A stretch of 64,000 nucleotides of DNA. It comes from Allopontixanthobacter confluentis. Its GTDB lineage: Bacteria; Pseudomonadota; Alphaproteobacteria; Sphingomonadales; Sphingomonadaceae. Both the position numbers and the translations under genes were made by a program. The DNA is taken from positions 1,447,001 through 1,511,000 of the forward strand of contig NZ_WTYU01000001.1 in NCBI RefSeq assembly GCF_009827615.1, given 5' to 3'. Numbering within the stretch: the stretch's first letter is position 1; every line of letters begins with the position of its first letter. Below are positions 28,307 to 36,666 of this stretch, in pieces. The notes beneath the pieces are model-generated. The model saw only the letters and a program-made list of their open reading frames with translations. It was not told the origin of the DNA and did no database searches.

Positions 28307-30623
28307 CGGGCACCCGGTCCTGCAATTCGGCGATCCACAGGTCGGCCACCGCATCGCTTGGTGCGCGCCAGTCGCCCCGTGGGCTCAACGCGCCGCCCGC
28401 GCTCACTTTCGGCCCATTGGGCATGGCGCTGCGTTTGAACTGGCTGAAGCCGAAGAAACGGCGGAGGAAGTTTTCCAGCCATTTGCGGATCGTGGCCAGA
28501 TCATACTGGTTCTTCTTCGCGTCGGGAAAGCCGGCGGGCCATTCCCCGGCTGCCGCATCATGCCAGGCATGCCATGCCAGAAACGCCACCTTCGACGGGC
28601 GCTGCCCGTAACGGATGATATGGTGAAGGAAGAAATCGTTTAATTCATACGGCCCGACCATGTCCTCGGTGCTCTGCATATTGCCATCAGCGCCTGCCGG
28701 CACCAATTCCGGGGAGATTTCCGTATCGAGAATGGCAAGCAGCACCGCGTCACATGCGGCATCAAATTGCTCTGTGGTGGTGGCCCAGCGGATGAGATAT
28801 TGGATCAGCGTCTTGGGCACGCCTGAATTGACCCCGTAATGGCTCATCTGATCGCCCACGCCATAGGTGCACCAGCCCAGCGCCAGCTCGCTCAGATCGC
28901 CCGTGCCGATGACGAAGCCCTTGTGCTGACCCGACAGGCGGAACAGATAATCGGTGCGCAGGCCCGCCTGCACATTTTCAAATACGGTATCATAAACCGG
29001 CTCGCCATCGGCAAAGGCATGGCCAATATCTTCCAGCATCCGGCTGGCGGCAGGCTTGATGTCAATTTCTTCAGCGGTGATGCCCATGGCCTGCATCAGC
29101 TTCCACGCGTTCGATTTTGTGCCGTCGCTGGTTCCGAAACCGGGCATGGTATATCCGCGAATGAAGCTGCGCGGCAGGCCCATCCGGTCGCAGGTTTTTG
29201 CCGCCACAATCAGCGCATGGGTGGAATCCAGCCCGCCTGAAATGCCGATAACCAGGCTTTTGGCATGGGTCGCCTCGATCCGGCGCATCAGCCCGTCCAC
29301 CTGGATATTGAAGGCCTCGTAGCAATCTTCATCCAGCCGGTGCGCCCGGTTGGGCACGAATGGGAATCGGCGCAAGGGACGAATTAACCCGATGTCGCCA
29401 GTTGCATTGTCATGTTCAAATGTGATGGTCCGGAAACTGTCTTCCGGCCGGCCAGCATCTTCGGCTGCATCGTTGAATGTCTGCATCCGCATCCGTTCAC
29501 CCAGAATGCGGTCGCAATCCACATCAGCAATACTGAGTTCCGGGTGCAGGCCGAAGCGTTCGCTTTCGGCCAGCAAATCGCCCAGTTCATAGGTCATGCC
29601 CTGCCCGTCCCACGCCAGATCGGTCGTGCTTTCACCGTGCCCCGATGCTGAATAGACATAGGCTGCCACCGCGCGGCTGCTTTGCGCGCGGGCCAGCAAA
29701 TGGCGTTCATCGGACTTGCCAATGGTGACGTTGGATGCCGAAAGATTGGTCAGGATGGTGGCACCTGCCAATGCGCCCATTGTCGATGGTGGCAGCGGCG
29801 CCCAGTAATCCTCGCAGATTTCCATGTGGAAGATGAAGCCTGGCACATTGCTGGCAGCAAAAATCAGATCCGTGCCGAAGGGGACTTCCTCGCCATCAAT
29901 ATCGATCCACAGCCCTTTGGCCGCGCGGCCATTGGCAAACCAGCGTTTCTCGTAATATTCGCGGTAATTGGGCAGGAAACTTTTGGGCACCACACCCAGC
30001 ACAGCGCCGCCGCCAATGGCCAGCGCGCAATTGTAAACCCGCCCATTACGCCGCAGCGGCGCGCCCACCAGCAGCACTGGGGTCAGCCCTTCTGTCGCTG
30101 CGGCAATTTCACTCACCGCGCGCTCCACCGCGTCCAGCAAGGCAGACTGCAGATGCAGGTCATCAATCGCATAGGATGAAATGCACAATTCCGGATAGAC
30201 CACCAGATCGACATGCGCGTCATGCGCAATTCTGGCCTGTTGCAGAATGGCGGCGGTGTTAAATGTAACATCCGCTGTCCGCACATCGGGCGTACTGGTC
30301 GCCACGCGAACAAAACCGTGGCTGTGGAGCGAATGAAACAGGTGCTGCTTGCTGGTCATGGATGCGCTGCTCTTATGGGAAGGAATATCTGATTTACCGG
30401 GATGATGGCCCGGTTCCAGCCAGTCATCGGCGCTGGCGATGCCCAGCAACGCCAGTTGCCGCTGGACGGCAGGGCGCGGTATCTTGCCCCTTGTCTCCCA
30501 CCCATAAACCGTGCGGCTGGGCCAGGGGTCAGGAACGCCATATTGCTGGCCGAATTCACCAGCCGAAAGCGGGGGTGAATGTGTTTCGCGCCATGCGCGT
30601 ATCTTTTGCCCGGCCCTATGCAT
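28293..30623 (-). CDS. nadE: Glutamine-dependent NAD+ synthetase with N-terminal HTH domain
   Basis: Makes NAD+ from deamido-NAD+ using ammonia released from glutamine. The nitrilase-type glutaminase domain has its triad in VVYPELCISSY (Glu), VVPKSFLPNYREYYEK (Lys) and HMEICEDYWAP (Cys). The synthetase domain has the SGGLDST P-loop and GTGDLSELALGWCTYG. A normal protein would begin at the ATG at 30359 (MTSKQHLFHSL), but the frame is open through 88 further residues forming an XRE-like HTH (SAGEFGQQYGVP, SRTVYGWETRGKIPRPAVQRQLALLG). The ATG at 30623 gives a 776-residue fusion. Whether both starts are used is open. Confidence 0.88.
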   Translation of the reverse strand: MHRAGQKIRAWRETHSPPLSAGEFGQQYGVPDPWPSRTVYGWETRGKIPRPAVQRQLALLGIASADDWLEPGHHPGKSDIPSHKSSASMTSKQHLFHSLHSHGFVRVATSTPDVRTADVTFNTAAILQQARIAHDAHVDLVVYPELCISSYAIDDLHLQSALLDAVERAVSEIAAATEGLTPVLLVGAPLRRNGRVYNCALAIGGGAVLGVVPKSFLPNYREYYEKRWFANGRAAKGLWIDIDGEEVPFGTDLIFAASNVPGFIFHMEICEDYWAPLPPSTMGALAGATILTNLSASNVTIGKSDERHLLARAQSSRAVAAYVYSASGHGESTTDLAWDGQGMTYELGDLLAESERFGLHPELSIADVDCDRILGERMRMQTFNDAAEDAGRPEDSFRTITFEHDNATGDIGLIRPLRRFPFVPNRAHRLDEDCYEAFNIQVDGLMRRIEATHAKSLVIGISGGLDSTHALIVAAKTCDRMGLPRSFIRGYTMPGFGTSDGTKSNAWKLMQAMGITAEEIDIKPAASRMLEDIGHAFADGEPVYDTVFENVQAGLRTDYLFRLSGQHKGFVIGTGDLSELALGWCTYGVGDQMSHYGVNSGVPKTLIQYLIRWATTTEQFDAACDAVLLAILDTEISPELVPAGADGNMQSTEDMVGPYELNDFFLHHIIRYGQRPSKVAFLAWHAWHDAAAGEWPAGFPDAKKNQYDLATIRKWLENFLRRFFGFSQFKRSAMPNGPKVSAGGALSPRGDWRAPSDAVADLWIAELQDRVPGGDA

Positions 30624-30632
30624 GCTTAATGA

Positions 30633-30649
30633 GTATCCTATAGGGATAC
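30633..30649. promoter_or_regulatory. Palindrome at the start of the HTH-nadE gene
   Basis: Perfect 6-bp arms GTATCC and GGATAC flank a 5-base AT-rich centre, 9 bases before the ATG at 30623. XRE-type proteins bind dyads of this size, so it is a candidate autoregulatory operator for the fused HTH. It also argues that translation starts at 30623 and not at the farther ATG at 30659. Confidence 0.5.
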
Positions 30650-30680
30650 AGTGTGGCAAGCGGATTACGTAGCTCGTGCG

Positions 30681-31694
30681 TCAGGCAGCCAGCAAATCAA
30701 TCGAGCCTGGGCTAGCCTTGAGAAATTCGATCAGACCGCGCTCCTGGCGCGACAGCCACTTGGTCATGCGCGGCATCTGATGCTGGCCGCGCCATTCATT
30801 CTGCCCATCGACTAAACCAATCACCGCCGGGTGGATATAACTGCGCCGGGTTACAGCGGGCGTATTGCCCAGCTTGCCCGCCACTTCTTCCAGCAGGGTC
30901 TTGATCGTAAGCGCGTCCTGCGCGGATGCCAGCATGTTGAACGCCAGCACGCTGGCATGCCAGGTGCGGAAATTCTTGGCAGTGAAATGCTGGCCCATCG
31001 TGTCCGACAGATAGGCATTTACGTCGCATGATTTGACCGTGCGGCTTTCGCCTTCATCGTCCACATATTGGAACAGGTTCTGACCCGGCAAATCCTGCAT
31101 CTTGCGCACAAATTGCGCCAGGCTGCGGTCGGTCAGCGTAACCATACGCATCTTGCCGGATTTGCCGCGATATTTCAGCCGCAGCGTATTTCCCGTCACC
31201 GTGGCATGGCGCTGGCGCAGGGTGGTCGCGCCAAAGCTTTTGTTCTGGCGGGAATAGGTCTCGTTCCCCACCCGCACAGCACCCAGATCCAGCAGGCGGA
31301 CAACGCTGGCGATGGCCCGTTCGCGAGTCAGTTTGCGTGACCGCAGATCGGCTTCGACCCGTTTGCGAACCAGCGGCAGGAGGCTGCCGAAAGTGACACA
31401 TCCGTCAAATTTCTCGCTTTCCTTCATCGCGCGGAAATCTGGATGATAGCGATATTGCTTGCGCCCCTTGGCATCCATGCCGGTGGCCAGGATGTGGCCG
31501 TTGGATGCAGGGCAAAACCACGCATCGACATAGGCGGGCGGAAGGGCAATTGCATTCAGCCGCTTTCGCTCAGCATCCTCTTTGATCAGCGAACCATCGG
31601 GGTCATAATATGACCAGCCCTTGCCTGCCCGTTTACGCGTTATGCCGGGCAGGTCATCATCAACGTAAATGAGCTTGGTTGGGTGCGATGCCAT
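30681..31694 (-). CDS. DNA topoisomerase IB (poxvirus type)
   Basis: Relaxes supercoils through a 3'-phosphotyrosyl intermediate. The catalytic core shows the expected residues: RVGNETYSRQNKSFGATTLRQRH, KNFRTWHASV with the active-site His and TRRSYIHPAV with the nucleophilic Tyr. I start at the ATG at 31694 (MASHPTKLIYVDDDLPGITRKR) because GAGG lies six bases upstream; an ATG at 31721 is possible. The 337 residues match the bacterial TopIB family. Such enzymes are frequent in alphaproteobacteria and deinococci. No partner gene is evident. Confidence 0.92.
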   Translation of the reverse strand: MASHPTKLIYVDDDLPGITRKRAGKGWSYYDPDGSLIKEDAERKRLNAIALPPAYVDAWFCPASNGHILATGMDAKGRKQYRYHPDFRAMKESEKFDGCVTFGSLLPLVRKRVEADLRSRKLTRERAIASVVRLLDLGAVRVGNETYSRQNKSFGATTLRQRHATVTGNTLRLKYRGKSGKMRMVTLTDRSLAQFVRKMQDLPGQNLFQYVDDEGESRTVKSCDVNAYLSDTMGQHFTAKNFRTWHASVLAFNMLASAQDALTIKTLLEEVAGKLGNTPAVTRRSYIHPAVIGLVDGQNEWRGQHQMPRMTKWLSRQERGLIEFLKASPGSIDLLAA

Positions 31695-31836
31695 AATTGC
31701 CTCAACCCGCTGATCTGCCATTGAGTTCCCGCGAACCCGCTCGCCTCTGCTCCGCCCCAATCGGGCGACGGTCTTGCACATTGCGGGCAGGTGCCCCATC
31801 CCGCTTAGGAAAGCTGACTTCATCCAAGGATAAAAA

Positions 31837-32691
31837 ATGGTCGACCCCACCTATAACCCGCCCGAAATCTGGACCAATGACACAGAAAACGGCGGCAAAT
31901 TTTCTTCCATCAACAGGCCCACTGCGGGCGCACGCGAAGACCGCGACCTGCCCGTGGGCGAGCATCCGTTCCAGCTCTATTCCCTCGCCACGCCCAATGG
32001 CGTGAAAGCCAATATCATTTTTGAAGAATTGCTGGCGGCTGGCCACAGCGATGCAGAATATGATGCGTGGCTGATCGATATCAGCAGCGGAATGCAATTC
32101 ACCAGCGGGTTTGTGGATATCAACCCTAATTCCAAAATTCCGGCCATGGTCGATCGCAGCGGGGCAGAGCCTGTGCGCGTGTTCGAATCCGGCGCGATCC
32201 TCATGCATATGGCGGAAAAGTTTGGCCAGTTCCTGCCCACCGGTGCTGGCCGGGCAGAAGTCCTGAGCTGGCTTTTCTGGCAAGTCGGTAGCGCACCCTT
32301 CATCGGCGGCGGTTTCGGGCATTTTTACGCTTATGCGCCGGAAAAATACGAATATCCGATCAACCGTTATGCGATGGAAACCAAGCGCCTGTTCGACGTC
32401 GCCAATAATCGCCTGGCGCAAACACAGTATCTGGGCGGGGACGATTATACGATTGCCGACATGGCGACCTATCCGTGGTTGGCGCCCTTTGTCAGTGGCA
32501 CCATTTATGGCGATGCCCGCACCTTTCTTTCCATCCATGAATATGAACATGTCATCCGCTGGGCAGAAGACATCGGCCAACGCCCCGCCGTGCAGCGGGC
32601 GCGTATGGTCAACAAAACCTGGGGTGAGGAAGACGAGCAATTGCGCGAACGCCATTCCGCGGCCGATTTCCCTTCGCCCGCAGCCGATTAA
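31837..32691 (+). CDS. yghU: Glutathione S-transferase-like disulfide-bond oxidoreductase (YghU family)
   Basis: Thioredoxin-fold N-terminal domain (PFQLYSLATPNGVKANIIFEELL, with the SKIPAMVD cis-proline segment and FESGAILMHMAEKFG) and all-alpha C-terminal domain (LLSWLFWQVG-like helix, GDDYTIADMATYPWL N-capping box). The 284-residue length with an N-terminal extension is typical of YghU/YfcG enzymes, which act as glutathione-dependent disulfide reductases with peroxide activity. It is divergent from topoisomerase IB and upstream of tRNA-Gln. Confidence 0.9.
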   Translation: MVDPTYNPPEIWTNDTENGGKFSSINRPTAGAREDRDLPVGEHPFQLYSLATPNGVKANIIFEELLAAGHSDAEYDAWLIDISSGMQFTSGFVDINPNSKIPAMVDRSGAEPVRVFESGAILMHMAEKFGQFLPTGAGRAEVLSWLFWQVGSAPFIGGGFGHFYAYAPEKYEYPINRYAMETKRLFDVANNRLAQTQYLGGDDYTIADMATYPWLAPFVSGTIYGDARTFLSIHEYEHVIRWAEDIGQRPAVQRARMVNKTWGEEDEQLRERHSAADFPSPAAD

Positions 32692-32780
32692 CCGCCGCGA
32701 TCAAAAGCATGTGCAGGGCTGCGCGATGGGCAAAGCCAGCCCTGGCCAAGACAATTTTGCATACCCCCTTCCCATCCACG

Positions 32781-32807
32781 GCGCGGACGCTATAGAGGCG
32801 TCCGCGC
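32781..32807. other. Perfect hairpin just upstream of tRNA-Gln
   Basis: Ten-base arms GCGCGGACGC and GCGTCCGCGC flank TATAGAG. It lies between the glutathione transferase and the tRNA. The loop resembles a -10 box, so it could be part of the tRNA promoter region or a U-less terminator for the upstream gene. Confidence 0.4.
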
Positions 32808-32823
32808 TGCATGGCAGCGTTGC

Positions 32824-32898
32824 TGGGGTGTAGCCAAGCGGTAAGGCACCGGTTTTTGGTATCGGCATTCGCAGGTTCGATCCCTGCCACCCCAGCCA
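32824..32898 (+). tRNA. tRNA-Gln (anticodon TTG)
   Basis: Complete cloverleaf: acceptor TGGGGTG pairs with CACCCCA, D-arm GCC...GGC, anticodon stem CCGGT/ATCGG with loop TTTTGGT giving anticodon TTG, T-loop GGTTCGATCC, discriminator G and encoded CCA at 32896-32898. Its 3' end, from 32882, is the core of the 20-bp repeat duplicated at 60540, so it is the integration site of the mobile element. The gene remains intact. Confidence 0.96.
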
Positions 32899-32901
32899 TT
32901 T
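32882..32901 (+). repeat. Left attachment repeat (within tRNA-Gln)
   Basis: CCCTGCCACCCCAGCCATTT covers the T-arm end, acceptor strand and CCA of the tRNA plus three T. The identical 20 bases recur at 60540-60559. The base before it differs between copies, which marks the edge of identity. Confidence 0.92.
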
Positions 32902-32956
32902 TTCCGACATAGCTTAAGCTTCTGAAAAAACTCAGGTTTCTCTGCGAGTCCAAACC

Positions 32957-32980
32957 GTGTGGTACCCTGCCGTGGTACCC
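32957..32980 (+). repeat. Direct repeats near the left end, candidate integrase arm sites
   Basis: GTGTGGTACCC (32957-32967) and CCGTGGTACCC (32970-32980) are spaced 13 bases apart. Three closely related CCGTGGYAYCC units with the same 13-base period lie at 60428-60464 near the other end. Paired repeats at both ends of an element are typical arm-type binding sites for tyrosine recombinases. No gene is seen in the rest of 32902-33433. Confidence 0.55.
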
Positions 32981-33433
32981 CGTGATGGTTTCGATTTAAG
33001 GACCATGATTCGTCATTGCGCTCAAGGCAAGTCAGCAAACCTGATCTGGCTACTTTTCCACTGATCTATGCACATGATTTAAGGGCGCGCATTGCCATCA
33101 AATCAAAAGTCGCGTCCGTTCTCGCGATCTCCAAACATCGTTAAATAGACGGTCGTGTATTAGACAAGTCATTCGTCGCTGCGGCGCTATCGGGCTGAAA
33201 AAGACAATTTGCAGTAGTATGGCAAAGAGTGCGGCACTCAACGACACTGAAATCTTCAGGGACTAGGCAATATTCAGAAAACGGCAGGAGAACGACCGCC
33301 ACGCTCTCTAAACCCGCCATTATTTCGTCTGAATGATATCGAAAGAAGCATAGATCCCCTAAAAGATTTTCATTATTTAATAATAAATTCAAGACCATAT
33401 TCGCCTTAATCGATCGTAAGGGGGTCATGGGTC

Positions 33434-35950
33434 ATGATAAATATTTTTCGGAAGCGTTTTGCAATCACATTGCTTGCTGGGGTCGCATCAAGCGCATTAG
33501 CAGGTTGTGGTGGAGGCGGTTCGGTCTCATCCACGCCTGCTCCACCTGTTTCAATGCCATCTCCTGCCCCCACACCGACACCCACTCCTGTACCGACCCC
33601 AACCCCAACTCCAACTCCGCCCCCAACTCCAGCTCCGGCACCAGCACCTGCTCCGGCTCCTGCGCCAGCACCAGCACCTGCACCTGCACCTGCACCAGCT
33701 CCGGCACCAGCTCCTGCACCGGCTCCTGCACCTGCGCCTGCGCCTGCTCCTGCTCCGATGCCTTGTGAGCCAAACTGCGCTCCAGTCCCTCCGCCAACCG
33801 GCTTTGTGATCACTCCAAAGGATCAGCAGCCGCAGCGTTCGGTCAATGACACTGCCGAATACCGTGCGAATTATTCCGGCAAAGAATATATCAATGCCCT
33901 CTACGCATTGGATAACGGCTGGACCGGCCAGGGTGTGCTCGTCGGCGTTATGGACGACGGCATCAAGGAAGTGGGAGAGCTGGAAGGTCAGATCTCCGAC
34001 CTTTCCAAGGATTTTGGCGTCATCACAGCCGGCGGCGTTGAATCCAATCGAAATGTTATTGGTGACGATCGCTCAGAGCACGGCACGGCCGTCGCCGGCA
34101 TTATCGCCGCTCGCAAGGACGGCGCAGGCACGATGGGTATCGCGCCTGACGCAAAGCTAGTTGCATTGCGAGTTGACGATTACAACGCAGATACCAACAC
34201 CGAAATGTTCGGGCGCCAGATGAGCGCAGCAATCCGCTATGCGGCGGATAACGGTGTCAAAATCATCAATATGTCATTGGTGCCGCAAACCCCATTGGCT
34301 GATGCCAAGCCAAATTCGATCATGGTCGATGCGGTTACTTACCTCAAAGACAATGGTGGCCTGCTCGTTACCTCGGCTGGCAATGATGCAGAAAGCAGCC
34401 CGCGTAACTCGGTAAACGTTACAACCGCTAACGCAGAAGCCTGGCTATTTGTAGCTGCCATCAATGGTAATTCCAAGAATTACGACATTGCCGGCTACAG
34501 TAACCACTGCGGCGTCGTCGCAAGTCGATGTGTTACGGCCGTTGGGAGCAACATTACCGTTGGCCTTAATAACCAACTCACCGGCTTTGCTGGGACAAGC
34601 TCAGCAGCTCCGCAGGTAAGCGCCTTGGCGGCCCTGATCCTGAGCAAATGGACACAGCTGAATGGTGTTGATGCTGGTAACATCATCATCAATACCGCAC
34701 GCGATATTGGCGCGCCAGGCGTCGACGAAGTATTCGGCGCAGGCTTGATCGATATCAAAGCTGCTCTGTCACCGATCAATCCAACGCTTTCGAACGGGTC
34801 AAAGCAGACCGCCTTGGCTGGCTCTTATATGGTCATCGGGAGTGCCTTCGGAGCGGCAAGCGGGCCTTCCGCTGATCCGGCACCAAATGGCGGCTCCAAT
34901 ACTCCGGCAGATGGTGGAAGCATCCAGACAGCATTCAACGACATCACTGTCCTTGATGCTTACGGCCGCGATTACTCAGGCAATCTGTCTGGCCTGGTCG
35001 TAAAGCCTGCAACCAGCGATGGTCACTGGCTTCGCCGCCGACTGGAAGCACAAAGCAACGCAGGCAGTGCAGCTTTGATCACTCCAGGAGCAAGTGCAAC
35101 CATCGGATATACTGCCTACCGGTTCGGCATGGGACAAAACGATGTGTCCTACCAGCTGACCAACGCAAACTTTGCATACCGCATGGGCAGCACAACCATC
35201 ACAGCCTCTTTGAATTCAGACGATAATGTAATGGACGATGTAATGGGCTTGGCACCAACAACGGACGCCATGTTCGCTTACAGCCCGCTAGCGCAGACGA
35301 GCATCGGCATTAACCGACCGCTGGGCGAAGGTCGCCTTGGCCTGATCGTCTATGCAGGTGCACAGCAGAACACGAGCGTTTCTGGTGCTGTGCTGCAGTG
35401 GAAACACACCGCGGGATCAGTAAAGATGGGGATACTCACCGAAGCCGGCACCGTCTTCGGGACTCAAGTCGGGGCAGGCGCAATGCGCTTCAGCGATGGT
35501 GCGCAGACGGCGTTTATCGAAGCTGCTTCAGCGTTCGATTTTGGCATCTGGACGTTGGAGGGATACGGAAGCCTAGGCGCGACACGACTGAATTTGGCGG
35601 ACGATATGTTGATCACGAGGGCTGATACTTTGGCTACCGGACGATTTGGCATCACCGCGAGCCGACCTCTTTTTGATGGCGTCATGTCATTCGGTGTCGC
35701 CCAGCCATTGGTGGCTCTATCCGGGAAAGCCACCGTCACCACTGGCACGGGATATGACCTGTCGACTCGCAATTTGATATTCACAGATCGCAAGGTCAAT
35801 TTATCCGGCAAAATCCATCCGCTGCTTATGATCGGCTACGAGCGCATCGCCGAAAGATCGGCGTTGCGCTTCGGGGCAACCAGCAATGTTGGCGGTCAAG
35901 ATATTCGCCTTTCGGCTACATATCGCTTGAAACTTGATCGAGGTAACTGA
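33434..35950 (+). CDS. Subtilisin-like serine protease, surface lipoprotein with probable C-terminal barrel
   Basis: Secreted S8 peptidase of 838 residues. It has a signal peptide with lipobox LAGC (Cys25), a Pro-Thr then Pro-Ala repeat linker (about 44-110), and a peptidase domain with Asp174 (GVMDDG), His216 (SEHGTAVAG) and Ser389 (GTSSAAP). The last 400 residues are rich in alternating hydrophobic/Gly strands (SVRFGAT-like, DIRLSATYRLKL) suggesting an autotransporter-type beta domain, though the terminal residue is not the usual Phe/Trp. This layout resembles Neisseria NalP. It is first of three genes; the next starts two bases after its stop. AAGGGGGT precedes the ATG. Confidence 0.85.
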   Translation: MINIFRKRFAITLLAGVASSALAGCGGGGSVSSTPAPPVSMPSPAPTPTPTPVPTPTPTPTPPPTPAPAPAPAPAPAPAPAPAPAPAPAPAPAPAPAPAPAPAPAPAPMPCEPNCAPVPPPTGFVITPKDQQPQRSVNDTAEYRANYSGKEYINALYALDNGWTGQGVLVGVMDDGIKEVGELEGQISDLSKDFGVITAGGVESNRNVIGDDRSEHGTAVAGIIAARKDGAGTMGIAPDAKLVALRVDDYNADTNTEMFGRQMSAAIRYAADNGVKIINMSLVPQTPLADAKPNSIMVDAVTYLKDNGGLLVTSAGNDAESSPRNSVNVTTANAEAWLFVAAINGNSKNYDIAGYSNHCGVVASRCVTAVGSNITVGLNNQLTGFAGTSSAAPQVSALAALILSKWTQLNGVDAGNIIINTARDIGAPGVDEVFGAGLIDIKAALSPINPTLSNGSKQTALAGSYMVIGSAFGAASGPSADPAPNGGSNTPADGGSIQTAFNDITVLDAYGRDYSGNLSGLVVKPATSDGHWLRRRLEAQSNAGSAALITPGASATIGYTAYRFGMGQNDVSYQLTNANFAYRMGSTTITASLNSDDNVMDDVMGLAPTTDAMFAYSPLAQTSIGINRPLGEGRLGLIVYAGAQQNTSVSGAVLQWKHTAGSVKMGILTEAGTVFGTQVGAGAMRFSDGAQTAFIEAASAFDFGIWTLEGYGSLGATRLNLADDMLITRADTLATGRFGITASRPLFDGVMSFGVAQPLVALSGKATVTTGTGYDLSTRNLIFTDRKVNLSGKIHPLLMIGYERIAERSALRFGATSNVGGQDIRLSATYRLKLDRGN
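33560..33765 (+). repeat. Low-complexity Pro-Thr/Pro-Ala coding tract
   Basis: About 200 bases of alternating CCN-RCN/GCN codons encode a (PT)n then (PA)n linker in the protease. The hexanucleotide period (GCTCCT-like, with varied third bases) makes it prone to length change in frame. The opposite strand reads as Gly-Ala and Gln-Glu repeats, which are not genes. Confidence 0.85.
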
Positions 35951-35952
35951 CA

Positions 35953-36666
35953 ATGAATGTAATTTCAGCCGCTGCAATTGCTTTCATGGCCTGTATTTCT
36001 ACGGCAGCTCACGCCCAGACTGGACATGGCAAAAGCCCGCATCAAGTACAAAAGGGCCCTGATGGAACCTTACGCTACGATGTTGCATCTTTCGATGTCG
36101 TGGGGATCACATTGGGCATGAACCCGGAACAAGTGCGACCATTGCTTACCAAAGCTGGTTTTACACTTTCGGAGAGACAGGTACCTGCCCACCAAACTTA
36201 CGAACGCCTAGCGCGAGCGCAGGCTTCTCGCCTCAACCAACCTATGCCGGATGTCAAACAGGTCAGCGATGTTTCTGAAATCACCGGAACGGATACTGAA
36301 AGGAACAGCCTGACAGTATCTTTTTTGCAGACACAAGCCGGCCCCGTTGTCGCTACCGTGAAACTCACATTTGACCGTGATACCAACGATATGATCGGCC
36401 TGGAGGCGGACATTGCCAAGAAATATGGCGCTCCGTCGCGTAAAATGCTGGGCAGCTACGGCTCGCACTGGTGCAGCATGGGGAATATTGCAAAGTGTGA
36501 TCTTCTCACAGATGCTTCGTTACCAAAGCTTTCTTTCGTGTCCGCAATTCTGGAAACTTCGACGCTTACCAACTGGCTTGGCATGCAATCAGCGCGCAAC
36601 CAGCAAATTGAAGCAATGTTCCAACCAACATCCGCTGATCGTCAACGCCGCTTGTTGGGGCGATAA
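35953..36666 (+). CDS. Exported hypothetical protein, second gene of the protease operon
   Basis: 237 residues with signal peptide NVISAAAIAFMACISTAAHAQ. The mature protein contains DVVGITLGMNPEQVRPLLTKAGF, a pattern like the SmpA/BLIP-type small domains that mediate protein contacts (also seen in protease inhibitors), followed by a Gln-rich helix and a beta region with two cysteines (SHWCSMGNIAKC). It starts two bases after the protease stop and overlaps the next gene by one base (TAATG), so the three are co-translated. A chaperone or inhibitor of the protease is a reasonable guess, not a finding. Confidence 0.7.
   Translation: MNVISAAAIAFMACISTAAHAQTGHGKSPHQVQKGPDGTLRYDVASFDVVGITLGMNPEQVRPLLTKAGFTLSERQVPAHQTYERLARAQASRLNQPMPDVKQVSDVSEITGTDTERNSLTVSFLQTQAGPVVATVKLTFDRDTNDMIGLEADIAKKYGAPSRKMLGSYGSHWCSMGNIAKCDLLTDASLPKLSFVSAILETSTLTNWLGMQSARNQQIEAMFQPTSADRQRRLLGR

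Noticed and set aside
33141-33428. 95-codon minus-strand frame as an excisionase
   Set aside because: Overlaps the protease promoter region, has no HTH pattern and no ribosome site; no excisionase was found in the element.
33560-33765. Possible CRISPR-like array
   Set aside because: The repetition is a hexanucleotide coding repeat with no spacers and no cas genes.
33406-33813. Gly-Ala and Gln-Glu repeat proteins opposite the protease stalk
   Set aside because: They are translations of the other frames of the (Pro-Ala)n tract and have no family or start support.
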